A stretch of 36,478 nt of DNA from NCBI GenBank assembly GCA_003427395.1, contig BFEA01000563.1, positions 718,818 through 755,295 of the forward strand, in the 5' to 3' direction. This document shows, one piece after another, positions 8,194 through 18,951 of this stretch. The DNA is from Chara braunii. Lineage: Eukaryota > Streptophyta > Charophyceae > Charales > Characeae. The position numbers were made by a program, and so were the translations under genes. The first letter of the stretch is position 1; every line of letters begins with the position of its first letter. Below the pieces are notes generated by a model that was not told the DNA's origin, did no database searches, and saw only the letters and a program-made list of their open reading frames with translations.

Positions 8194-8760
8194 GCTCCCG
8201 CTGCAGGTATGGCTTCCGCCTCATCTCCTACCTACGCCTCACCTCCTACCTACGCCTCTGCACCTTAGCGCAGTGCTGTGTCGCGCTGCTCCAGCAGCGT
8301 GTCGCCCAAGAAGTGAGCTACTCGAACTGTGTGTCTGCCCTGGCCTGGCCCAGCTATATGTAGCACTGAGCCCCGCTGGTGTGCCTCTGGTACTTGGCCT
8401 GAAACGGCCTGCCTGGGTCCCTACCGGACGTCCAGGCCCTCCCTGGTAATGCAGCAGGGAGTGTCTGCTACTGGACGAACAGGAAACTGGCCCGAAAGAG
8501 CCTGCCTGCGAACAAAGAAGGCCCAAAACGTGGCCTTTGTCCGAACAGACCGAAAGTCTGTTCGGACGAACTGCAAGTCCGAAACGACGCCTGAACGGAC
8601 AAAACAGGACAGCAAATAAATAAATAAATAAATGCCGTCTCAAATCAAATCCTGCGGCCCTAAGGCCGGCCGTGGGCCTCCAGGGCGCATGCCTGAATGG
8701 CGTGCGGCCTGGGGGCCCCCAGAACGCGTCGGGCCCCCAAAACGGGGCCCATGTGCAGGC
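8194..8760. other. GC-rich unassigned stretch with perfect hairpin and (AAAT)n
   Basis: At 8539-8567, GTCCGAACAGAC-CGAAA-GTCTGTTCGGAC is a perfect 12-bp stem with a 5-nt loop. The same GTTCGGAC arm can alternatively pair with GTCCGAA at 8577, giving two mutually exclusive stems. An (AAAT)n tract lies at 8614-8633. Open frames here are not recognised. Confidence 0.45.
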
Positions 8761-9715
8761 TCAGCATGTAACAGTGCGCCTCGACTGTTTCCAGTGAATG
8801 GCCAGGCTCACATCAAGCTCAATAAATTGGTGTAGGGGGTTCTTCCATACCTGTCGGTATGAGCACGGGATAACCGCTTTGGCCTGTGGTTCGGTCTCTT
8901 CCCGGTAGTCGTTTTGCATGGCCTTCCATGCTTCCTGCGCCCGCAACCTGATCACCTCTTCCATCACCTGTTGCGCTTGTTGGAGACTGAATTGGTGGTC
9001 TTTTCTCTCAAAGGAGCATCGGGCCCGCCAGGCAAGCATAAGGACGTGCAGGCGCATGTAGGCTATGTTACCGCGGGTTCAGTGAACGCGGGTTTTCCGT
9101 TCAGAAATTGAACGGAATGAACGCGCGTTCAGTGAACGCGACCGAACGCGGAGTTCAACTCCGCGCAGGAAAAAAAAAACAAAAAAAAAACAGTTCTCTA
9201 AAAATTCCGAAAAAACAATATGTTATGAATAAAAATAAAATAAACAACTTTTGCCTGAGAATCACATCCAAATTCGCTATCAAATTCAAAATAAAAATAG
9301 AGAACAGAAAATAGAAAAAAGTAAAAAAAGAATTGAAATTAGTGGGCGAACATGATTTGACACCGCCATCTTTGGCGATTTTTCATTTTTTCTTCCCTTG
9401 GAAAAATGACTCCGAAATTTACAGACATGTAACCCACATCATATAGAACTCACAAAAAAAAAATAAAAAAAAAATATATATTTTTAGGCATCGAAAATAT
9501 TTTTTGAAAAACGCGCAATCCGCGTTCAAACGCACATTTGAACGCGAACGCGCGTTCACCGCGTTCAAACGGTTACATAGCATGTAGGTGAAGAGGTTGG
9601 CTGTGAGGGGGGACCAGTGGGCCAGCAAGTGCTGGTTTTTGCCCAACAATAGCAGGCCCAGGCCCCATGGAAGGTGGACAGGCGTGAGGGAGTGGAAGGC
9701 CGCATCCCACCATTG
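8761..9715 (-). pseudogene. Minus-strand LINE ORF2 C-terminal fragment, split by an insertion
   Basis: Read right to left, the frame gives QWWDAAFHSL, then HLPWGLGLLLLGKNQHLL, and LTANLFTYM up to the insertion. On the other side it gives RLHVLMLAWRARCSFERK and RLRAQEAWKAMQNDYREE. The order W..., hydrophobic block LLLLGK, then (L/A)W(R/K)ARC..F matches the tail that follows the zinc-binding module of plant LINE reverse transcriptases; compare LLGG...WIIWKERNRTLF in the plus-strand LINE at 10650-10760. The two halves are in the same frame once the 9063-9580 insertion and one copy of the 8-bp duplication are disregarded. Only the tail is present; a stop interrupts it near 9720, and a different LINE in opposite orientation begins there. 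Confidence 0.55.
9063..9580. mobile_element. Non-autonomous terminal-inverted-repeat DNA element (MITE-like), 518 bp
   Basis: The left end is CTATGTTACCG and the right end CGGTTACATAG, inverse complements with one mismatch. It is flanked on both sides by CATGTAGG (9055-9062 and 9581-9588), an 8-bp target duplication, or 9 bp if the adjacent G is counted. Subterminal regions are packed with GAACGCG/CGCGTTC in both orientations, including GTTCAGTGAACGCG twice, while the core (9170-9500) is AT-rich and non-coding. Eight-bp duplications are typical of hAT elements and 9 bp of Mutator-like ones; I cannot assign the superfamily. The insertion interrupts a LINE coding frame, giving a clear insertion history. 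Confidence 0.8.
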
Positions 9716-10977
9716 TCACAGCTGGATAGAACAAGGAGTGGTGAGACTGAGAGATCTGTGGAATGAACTCGCAGGCTCATGGATCACAGGGGAGGAACTG
9801 GAAGAAATTCTGAAACCTGGGAAATACATAAGGCAAAGGAAAAACCAGGTCTTAGAAGCCATCCCTGAGGAATGGCTCCTGATCCTATTCCCGACCCAGC
9901 CAAATTCGGTCGGCACCTGGTTTGAGTGGAAGATGGACCAAGACCCTAGCTGCTCCACCACGGCGGAGATTCTTGAAACGGGTGGAACAAAGTTTAGAGG
10001 GGGGCAGGAAGTTTCAACAATGGCGGTTGCTCGACACCAGAGAGAAACTGACGGCGTGCAAGGAGGAAGATCGGTTTATAACACTTCCTAGAGGCGGACT
10101 GGAGGAGATTAGAGTAAGAGAGAAGGTGGATGAGGAAGGGAATTGGGAGGTGGTACTTTGGAACGCGGGCATACCAGTGGCCGATCGTAAGGCGGACCCA
10201 GACCGGTGGGCATGGAGAAGCAGAGGGCATCGGGGGGAATATGCTCGGCTGGATGATTTCACGTTGAAGCTGGCCTACGAAGTGCAGGCCCTGGTACGTA
10301 CACCACTAATGACGGCGACCCAGAGATGGAGCAAAGTTATCCCGGAGGACACAGAGAAAATCAGCCAAGCCCTTCAGAAGTGTTGGGAACAACTAGTGGA
10401 TGCCCCAAACCCAAGAGCAGCAGTGTTGTTGTGGTTGGCCTCGCTCCTAGCCACCCCTTCGGTAGTATGGCTTATGAGTAGAGGAATGGAAGTGGACGCT
10501 CAATGTAAAAGATGCAGGTGGTCATTTGAGTCGACGATCCACATTCGGTGGGACTGTCCCGCCTTGAAAAGGATATGGGAATGGTGGTCAGAGCAGTGGG
10601 ATGGCTGGACAGGCGGAGTACTCAAGTGGGATAAAGAATGGGTGCTCCTGGGCGGACTCCTCAATTCCCTACAGTTGGGGAAGGGATGGGGGTACGTCGC
10701 TCAGGCGATTCGGGCGGTGGGCTTTTGGATAATCTGGAAGGAACGAAATCGAACACTGTTCAAGAAGAAGATTATGCCAGACCCAGAAATCAAGGCATCC
10801 TTCAAAATCATGATTCGTAGGATGGCGGCAACAGATTGGAGAAGGAAGACAGTCTCAAGACGGAGAGATTGGACGACAGGCAGAAGATGGTTACAGGATA
10901 CATGGGCACAAGGTGGAAAAATGGTTACCGTAGGGGAGAACGGAATGTTGAGTTTCTCAGATTGGTTAATTAGCTAG
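9716..10977 (+). pseudogene. LINE ORF2 3' half with zinc-binding module, 5'-truncated
   Basis: The frame starts near WIEQGVVRLRDLWNELAGSW, the region after reverse transcriptase palm motifs in plant LINEs, and runs through AIPEEWLLILFP. A frameshift between about 9960 and 10010 moves it to the frame ending at 10977. That frame contains SLLATPSVVWLMSRGMEVD, then CKRCRWSFESTIHIRWDC followed by PALKRIWEWW: the C-x2-C...H-x4-C...W zinc module. WIIWKERNRTLFKKK and a basic tail follow, with TAG at 10975-10977. The endonuclease and reverse transcriptase palm are missing, as expected for 5' truncation during target-primed reverse transcription. Related to, but not the same copy as, the LINE at 15-22 kb. 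Confidence 0.75.
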
Positions 10978-11457
10978 GGGGAGAGTTACAGAGCCCTTTT
11001 AAAAATTGGGAATGGGATTTAAAACAAGTAGCAGTAGTGGGGAGAAATAGAGTAGGGAGAGTAGGACCTACCAGGCGCACTCGGTAGTATCCTTCCGCAG
11101 TAGGGAGAAAGAGGAGGGGGTCGGAGAGTGTCCAGGACTGTAGAGGACCCTGGGGTCCATCTTGTCGAAATAGGCAGGAGTTCACTGGGGGCGTTACCCC
11201 GGAGTAGAAATAGGCAGCGTTGAGTCTAGGAGAGTACCAAGTGACAGTAGACATAGTGGTAGATAGTTAAGGGAGTGATGAGAAATGGGTGGATCATAGA
11301 ACCAAGACAATTTGGAAGTTGAGTTGTTGGGCCTCGCCCACGAAGGTTCGCTGGACTGAGCTCGAGCAGGTCAAGTCTTTTTCCAGGTTGTTTGTGAGGA
11401 ATTCCCGGCCTCAAAGTTCTATTAAATGAATTCCTTACTTCCCCCCCCCCCCCCCCC

Positions 11458-11485
<28 letters not shown>
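10978..11485 (+). other. LINE 3' untranslated region ending in C17-A28
   Basis: Non-coding sequence follows the ORF stop and ends in 17 C (11441-11457) and 28 A (11458-11485). The A run is plausibly the poly(A) tail of the plus-strand LINE fragment. The C run directly before it is unusual. Confidence 0.55.
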
Positions 11486-11489
<4 letters not shown>

Positions 11490-12531
11490 AAGAGAGAACG
11501 ATGAAATGCGAAAAAGACAAGAATCAGGACGAACGGAAAGAAGTGAACATGCTTCCCCTTATCGCACGGGGGGCGGAGGGAGTGTTGGGGGGGCGGGGCG
11601 TGGTGGAGGAGGGGGTGAGGGAGCTGGTGGTATCGGGAGAAGTATTAATGATAGAGATACCGTATAGAAATGGGGCGATATGGAGCATGGGGATGGTGCA
11701 AATAGGAGGGACAAATCCCTAAGGGGCGGGTTGGAACATCTGCACAGCTTGGGAACAGGCACACAGCAACATCTGCAGAGTTCGAGGACAGGTTCACGAC
11801 AACAACGTATACAGGTGGGAGGGCGCCTAGTGGGTCGGAATGAGACTGAAGTCCCCCCTTTCTTGATCTTTCCGCTTGTGCTAGCTTAGAATGAGGAGGA
11901 GCCGAGGCTTCTCACAGCTATGTAGGAAGGACAAAATTTGTTCAGCCCGCACATCGCAGAATATAATGAACCGGACATAGGTGCGGTCATTGCTGAGACA
12001 CAAAAATGGATGCGTTCAGGGTATAGATCGAGAAAGTGGCCGGAAGTGCAATGGATCAAAATACCAAAAACACTGGTGATGGGTGGTGAAGTATCTCTGA
12101 TTTTTGTCTTCATGGATGCAAAGGAAGTGGAAAGCGATCCGCAATTGGCCAACATGCCTAGAGCACGGCGGATCCGGTGGAGATGATTCTCAAACCCAAA
12201 GGGATCAATGACCCTCACAACCCACCTGTACAGGGAATGAAATGATGCTTTGCTGCACGAAGTGAATCTCTGCATGCCGCCTCAATTCAAACTCTTCGAA
12301 CCCGGTTTTGCCTGTCTGATGTCGCATAAATGGGCAGAGTAGAACTACCTACTCCGGTCTTTCAATTTTTTTTCTTCACCTCTTTTTCTCTTTCTTCTTC
12401 TACTTTGCCCTTCTTTTTCTATCTTTCCTTACTTTTTCTTGTAAATAGTATTTTCTCTACCCGACGGGGATGCCCTGTAGACCTTTCCCCCTTCTAGCGC
12501 TTTCAATGTGAGCTCAACATAAATTGACAAA
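11486..12531. other. Unassigned stretch, possible decayed LINE ORF1/leader
   Basis: A plus-strand frame at 11938-12186 (SPHIAEYNEPDIGAVIAETQ... KTLVMGGEVSLIFVFMD) has protein-like composition, but I cannot identify it. Its position just upstream of a LINE endonuclease in the same direction suggests it could be the end of that LINE's ORF1. A longer minus-strand frame overlaps it and is probably a shadow. T/C-rich sequence (12360-12450) separates it from the endonuclease. Confidence 0.3.
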
Positions 12532-13125
12532 TTTAAAATACTCACATGGAATATTAGAGGGTTGGGAACGAGACAAGTTGCGCACAAAAGATCTCTGATA
12601 AAATCGGCGGTGGGGAATTATGGTGCATCGATCGTCTGTTTACATAAAACAAAGCTAGATAGAAAAGCATTATGCGTAGCTTGCCTGGTGGAGAGGACCG
12701 CAATTTTGGGCACCTGCCACAAGATCGAACGGGGGAGTAGTTGTCTTTTTCTCACCGACAATGAAAGTAGTTTTCAAAGACTATTTCTGGGACTGCGATG
12801 GTAAATGGCTTTGGGTAGTGTTTGAGATGGATAACCTCTTATGGGGAATTCATAATATCTATGCCCCTGCGAATCGAACAACGAGAATTAGTTTTTCGAC
12901 TTTCTGTCGGGAACAGTCCCGGATGTCGACCGCCTGATACTCGCTGGGGATTGGAACACTACTCTGGACCCATATTTAGATTCTGCAATACCCCATCCTC
13001 CCTCCCTTGCGGCCATAAAGCTTACGACAATTGCAGCAGAGTGGCAATGGACGGATGCGTACAGACAGTTGCATCATACCGACCCAGGTTTTACTTGGAT
13101 TGGAAATGCGATAACACAAAATGAC
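12532..13125 (+). pseudogene. LINE apurinic-type endonuclease fragment
   Basis: FKILTWNIRGLGTRQVAHKR then SLIK...ASIVCLHKTKLD matches the first endonuclease motifs (WN and the QET/KTK block) of LINE ORF2. After two frameshifts it continues LLWGIHNIYAPANRT, then LILAGDWNTTLDP and QWTDAYRQLHHTDPGFTWIG. GDWNTTLDP is identical to the motif at 18475-18500 in the nearly full-length LINE, down to most of the nucleotides. The metal-binding Glu of QET is replaced by Lys here (HKTK). The fragment stops at a TGA near 13123, and the reverse transcriptase is missing, cut off by the next LINE's leader or by truncation. Confidence 0.8.
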
Positions 13126-14479
13126 TGAGAAAGACAGGACTGGGAACCGAGAGCGCCAGCGCCGTTCTACAGCGCTAATTTTTTCTCGCCCACTCCGCAC
13201 GATTTTTCACGCGCCGGAATTCCGCCGCGTGCGCCCATCATCAATTTCGAACGCGTAGCGGAAGGCGGGAAGCGTAGTGGAGAGAACACACCTCATCCCA
13301 CCACGCCTTCGGGCGTGACCACCCACAAGACAACAAGAGACAAACACGACGGGAGGAGAAGGAGGAAGCTATATGAGGAAAGGGCAGAGCTTAACGAACA
13401 AAAGAGGAATGGAGAGCTACTAAGAATAGCAAGGCAAGGGAGAGAAGGGCACGCTAAAAACTAGGAAAAGACAATTGAAAGAGAGGGAAATTCGTGAGGA
13501 CGGGAGGAGAAGGAAAAGAAAAGTCACGGAAGGAGAGAAACATACCAGAGGGGGAAAGGCGCGAGTGGAGCATCTTGAGCAACAGCTAGAATCGAGAAAG
13601 GACAACGGAGAGAAAAGAAGGGAGGAACAAGGGACCGGAGAGGACGGGACTGACAGCGGGAGGATCCAACTAAGAGACAGCCCAAGCGGATTCAGACATC
13701 AACGTCGCACGGGCTTCAGGAACACAACAAGGTCAGACCAACGCCCTGCATTCCCCAGGTAAGAGATACCTCGGCAACGGACACCCACCCGCTGACCAAG
13801 AACGCGACAAGAAGAACAAGGACACAGGGCTATGAGAAGAGGAGAGTTTTCCCACGCCCATCCGGTGGATCTACAGTACTCGACATAGCAGCATCGGCCT
13901 ACTAACAGACACGAACGGAAACAGGTGGAAGTAGAGAGAACACAATCATAAAAGCAGGCGCTTCGCGACATACAGCATCATAACAAATCTACGCCATCCT
14001 TGTTAACAATTCCAAAAACACTCTGATCGCACCCCACCTCCGCACAGTCACCATCCTGGGCTTCAACCAACGCCACAAAGACAATTCATCCGATCCAGCA
14101 CCCAAACAAACCACACTCACCCATCTCTCCCCACACCCAAACTATAACCTACTATCACCACGTCTCCAAAACACCCCCCACCCTTCGTCCCCCACTCCGT
14201 ACACCCCCCGAAACACCTCACAACAACCCCCCACAACCCCCCACAACCCCCCACACCAACCACGATCAACCCACTGGACGAGCGAATCCCTGCCCAACTC
14301 TTCGAGATAGATCTCCAATCGCCTACCCCCACTTCCCTTCCACAGGACTGTCGCCACATCCTGACCTGGAGAAGAAGACACAAAGCATTGGACTGAAATT
14401 CTTTGTCCTATACCGTTATTAAACCATTCATCGAACTCAAGTATCAAGTTTAATTTATTATTATCCTCATTTATTATTA

Positions 14480-14516
<37 letters not shown>

Positions 14517-15009
14517 CATTATTAATAGGATATTTACTATCAGTATTATCGTATTATTACAATTCATTTACCCAGATTACTGCAATTCAGAAGTTTTTGT
14601 TACCATCATTAAACGCAACATATTCTTTTAAATTGGCAACTCGAATTTTCCACCACGTTCGGAAGCCTCGGACTCTACACTGAGGACATCAGTAGAGGAG
14701 GAACACAAGAGATCGCTGCTATCGTCGTAGTTCTCGCGAACTGCAAGACCACACCTCTTCTTACTCCCTGATCCGCCCCTGCCACAAGGGCACAATCCAG
14801 ACCCTCCGCCACAACTCATATCACATGTCCCACGCCTGAAAAAAAACTTCATCCTGAACCAATCGTTAAAATCATCAAGTCTCATCGCCCCCACTCCCCC
14901 ACAGGATAAAAGCTGAATTTTTAACTACTTTAGCTTCCCATCTCCCAGGGAGGGAGGCAAAACACGCCAATCCAAAGCAAAAAGCCCACTTCCAGAACAA
15001 CCCTTCACT
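13126..15009 (+). other. Probable 5' leader of the nearly full-length LINE; simple repeats
   Basis: A 1.9-kb stretch between the endonuclease fragment and LINE ORF1. The plus strand is A/C/purine-rich like the LINE sense strand. It contains a CACGCC-TTCG-GGCGTG hairpin (13302-13317), a purine-rich open frame of 95 codons (13475-13762) with no motif, a CCACAACCCC tandem (14221-14256) and an ATT microsatellite (14470-14528). Calling it leader is inference from position; the true 5' end of the LINE is not visible. Confidence 0.35.
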
Positions 15010-17883
15010 ATGGCTAAGTCCTTTGCTGAAGTGGTAGCCACGGATCAAGGGAGTCAATCTAAGCCAAAAGGCAGCACAACGCCTCCGGCTGCACAGTCGC
15101 ACATGGGACAATCTCACCAGGGACCGAACAATGGACAATCCGAAGCACAAGTGGACACAACGGAAACTACTCGAGACACGTCAAACTCACCTCACAAAAC
15201 ACTGAGCCAAAGGGCAATGGAATTCCCGATTTCAAGCACAAAGGTGAGAGTCAAAGTAAGCATAACTAAAGAAACAATCCCAGTAGAACAGGGAGGTGAG
15301 AACCAAACAGTGGAAATCTGGGAATATCCAGAAGAGGACGAAGCAAGCTGCAACGAAGTCTTCGAAAAACATGCAGTTCTCTTTAATTTTCCACAGAAAT
15401 GCTCCGACATGTCGCCAAACGAGAAACGTACATGGGTAAGAGACACTCTCCGAGCCCTGGAAGAGATCCCAGGAAACGAACCAGTAGTCACCTATCACAG
15501 GAGGGCAAGAAACACAGTCATGATTGTCTGTCCAGACAGAGCCTATGCCAGCTACCTTATCTCACTCAGTAGCCTGAAATGCAAAAAGGGTGTAGTCACA
15601 GTCACTAATTGGAAACCCAGGAGAGCTCCTCAACCTGACGCATCCCGACACAAACAAGCAATGCTGAGAAACAATTTCTGGATTCAATTTGACAACATCC
15701 CGGAAGGTCTGCACAACTTCGTTGAGAGAAGGTTAACAGAGGCATACCCGAACAATCCAGTTATGGAATGGTTTGAATCGGGACCAGATTTCCTGGCACC
15801 AAACCACGACTCAAGAATAGCCTGCCTACAAGTGCCCTCAGGCGTCCCGCCACAGTTCCCAGACGTGTGGTTCTTCAGGAGAAACGGGCAAAAATTAACT
15901 GTCTTTCTCTCCTCCAAAACCAACCCCCGCTGCGTCAGATGCAGAGGGAAAGGTCACCTGGGCACGGACAGAAATTGTCCCCTCAACAGAGAAAGGAGAA
16001 CCAAACCGGGTCAAATCCAGGCCAACCTGGTAGAGTGCGAATCTAGACCCGGTCTGTGGTTCGTCAATGACCCAGCCTACAGGGGCTGGGTATTTGACGA
16101 CACTCTAGATGCACCCAAATGGATCTGGACATTAGTCGATGAACCGTTGATCCAACCGGACATCTACTCCCCCTTCGGGAGTCAGTGGCAAAAGAAGGGT
16201 TCCAAGAGAATAAAGGACAAAGACGGTGGTTTCCTGAGAAAACAATGCCTGGAAGCACAGGGAGTCATGGAGGACAAACAAAGGAAGGACATCTGGTAGG
16301 AACTCATCATAACAGACACCTCTGCAGAGAAAGCTTACATAGAAAACCTGCAAGCAAGAGGGAAAGTGCTGAGCACCGAAAAAGTACAAGGAAAACCCTC
16401 ACAAAAGGAGGAGCTGATAACGGGCAGCACAAAAGAAGATTCGTTCACAGAAAAGACAGGCAAAAGACTCAAGAGAAAGGTTGAACAAGCGGTCACAGTC
16501 CAATCAGTCAACAGCCAATCTTCCAGCAAAGCAAGCAAATCGAACAAAACAACCCCCACAGCGGACAAAATGGATGCAGACATCAAAGAAGGTGACCAAG
16601 AAGACACAAAGAAAACAAAGAAAAGGATGGAGGGGGACAGTAAGAGCAAAACAGTGGAAGAGGAAAGAGAAAGAGGGAGAGAAGGAAAAGCGGAAAGACA
16701 GACAGACAAAGACAACGTACAAACATATGGGGATGAGGACGACAAAATGTCTGAGGCCTCAAAAGAAGGAAGCACAGACCCACTGGAAGATCAGCCAGAA
16801 GAACACGAAGAGGACGATGGAGGGAATACACTGAAGTGGCTCAAAGACTACGTCAGGAAACTCGAAAGAGAAAGGGAGGTGGAATTCGAAATCCGAGTGG
16901 CTCACAAAAGACATATCCACAATCTTCAGAACCTTGCCTTCAAGCAGACTGAACACTCCATTCAAGTTCCAACCCAAAGCCAATATGAAATATTGGAAAA
17001 AGAACAGGAATTGTCTGACTTCTTCGCTGAAAGATACGGACATAGACTAGACCAAGCAAGAGGGCAAAAAGGATCTACACAAATCGAAATCCACTGGCCA
17101 AAGACTTACACAAAGGCAGACAGCATCCACCCGAACAAAAGGACCAAGGGCACCAAAGGAAAAGATCCAAAGAACCCAAATGGCACAGCACAGGTGGAGG
17201 GGAACATGGGAGAAAACATTTCACTGAGCATAAGGGAAGACCTGGACAGGCAGAAGGAAATCCTACATGCTCAGATCACAGTTCTCAGAGACCAAAACAG
17301 AGAAACAGCAGAGGGCACATACAACATACAAGGGCTAGCTCGAGGGCAAAACACCGAGATCCTCACGACAGCCAGGTTGGAAGCCAAAGGAGGATGCAAG
17401 AGGAGAGTAGTAGTGCCTTACCGCTGGAATGAGGAGCACGAAGACAGGGAGATAGCAGTAGCCAATTCATGGTCCCTCATAGCGTTGGAAAGCCCCTCCA
17501 ACAGGGTTCTCGCAGCCAACATCTCCAAAGCTGCACCGATCACAGCACACATCTTAGGATCAAAGGACGATTGGAGAGAGGAGTGGTTGGACGACTCAGG
17601 CGACATCCTGATCAGCGACTTCAGATCATACATGGTACGCTACTCAATGGATGCTCAGATCATGGACCATATGATCTGGAAGCCATGGAAGGATCTTCAA
17701 GCAATCCCGTATGGATTAATGGGGGGAGAAATCCCGGCAGAGAGAGCGGCAGTCTCGGCCTCAATAGTTGAAGGGCTAGGAATTTTTGAGGGTAAGGAGG
17801 ATCAGCTGACCCACGTCTTGGAAACAAAGGCCCGCCAGATTAAAGTTCGCCATGGCCACTACAATGAATCCCCTTTCAACTAA
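15010..17883 (+). pseudogene. LINE ORF1 (nucleic-acid-binding, CCHC-type knuckle), one in-frame TAG
   Basis: A single frame of 958 codons from ATG 15010 to TAA 17881, interrupted only by TAG at 16297-16299 (KDIW-stop-ELII). Residues 220-240 (WIQFDNIPEGLHNF) resemble the DUF4283-type RNA-binding region of plant LINE ORF1. At residues 308-323, CVRCRGKGHLGTDRNC is a C-x2-C-x4-H-x6-C zinc knuckle variant (classical gag knuckles have H-x4-C). The second half is highly charged (KKTKKRMEGD, EEERERGREGKAER) and likely helical or disordered. ORF1 proteins of this kind bind LINE RNA and form the transposition particle. It lies 45 nt upstream of ORF2 in the same frame class. The TAG is one transition from CAG; readthrough cannot be excluded. 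At over 950 residues it is long for a plant LINE ORF1. Confidence 0.8.
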
Positions 17884-17928
17884 ACTCCTACTGCAACAAG
17901 CAAAATTCGAAAGCCCAATTAACTCGCC

Positions 17929-18951
17929 ATGACGGCACCTCCATGGTCAGTGTGGGACCAAGGAGGGTGCCAGTCTAATCACTACTCAGTCAAGCAAAAA
18001 GAGCCAGAACTGTCAGTGGTTTCATGGAATGTCAATGGGCTAGCCTCAATATTAACCAACATAGACAAATGGGACAGTATGGTAAACTATACGAACTGGT
18101 TCTCCAAGAACCCGCCCGACATAGTCTGCCTACAAGAAACTCACTTAACAGATTTCCAGGATCACAAGACCATAATTAACAAAATAACTACAAGGCTAAA
18201 ACATGTAAAGCTCGGCCTCTGGGCTCCTTCTCCGACAGCAGGTTCAGCAGAAACAACAATACTATGGCACCAGAAATCACGAGCGGCCAACCAAATCCAG
18301 ATGGGGGTCAGCAGACTAGATTTAGTAAGCGAAAGATTGATAGAGTCTCACTTCAACTACAAAGAGGAAGCTTTTCAATTAATAAACGTTTACGCCCCAA
18401 ACGACTTCCCGCAGAGACAGTGCTTCGTTCAAAACCTGATAGACAAGTGCGATGTACAAAAACACTTAGTGCTAGCAGGTGACTGGAACACTACTCTGGA
18501 CCCTTCTAGGGACAGACTCTCATGCTCACAAAGGGATCGTGACTACTCACTGCATACGGAGGCCCAGATAATGCAAGTTTTAATGCTGGAAAAGAACTTA
18601 ATAGAACCATTTAGAACAATATACCCAGAGACAAGTAGATTCACATATAGAAAAAGGAACAGAACCCAGCACATCACAAGCTCCGCGATAGACTACTTCT
18701 TAATTTCAGACTCACTCAGAGGAACGATCCTCAACGCGGGTATAGGAAAACTACCCTATCATAGTGGTCTAGATCACAACCCAATATTCATAAATTTCCT
18801 CTTCGACCCAGGTCTGCAAAAAGGGCCTGGCTTCTTTAAAATCAACAACTCTATATTAAATAAAATAGAAACAAAAGAAGAAATCGTACGGGCTTGCATA
18901 GAATCAGTAAAAGAAAATGCAGATTTCCCATCCCTAGTTGAAAAAATATAA
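17929..18951 (+). pseudogene. LINE ORF2, endonuclease domain (complete)
   Basis: From ATG 17929 this encodes an apurinic/apyrimidinic-type endonuclease that nicks target DNA for target-primed reverse transcription. Active-site motifs are intact: SWNVNG (N34), CLQETH (E70), INVYAPND, AGDWNTTLDP (D185, N187), SAIDYFLIS (D255) and the final GLDHNP (D282, H283; SDH is usual). A TAA at 18949 interrupts the frame before the linker; the same frame continues KAAAVASRKLAAKR..., WNAWRAKGLRLRARIKDWEE, GEKMSKFFFQKIKARGRN, which is the normal connection to reverse transcriptase. TAA is one transition from CAA, so this is an inactivated copy with a preserved endonuclease. Confidence 0.85.

Noticed and set aside
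8761-11485. 5' inversion (twin priming) of a single LINE to explain the opposite orientation of the two LINE pieces.
   Set aside because: Both pieces contain the same C-terminal region, whereas a 5' inversion would give non-overlapping parts of one element; two separate insertions fit better.
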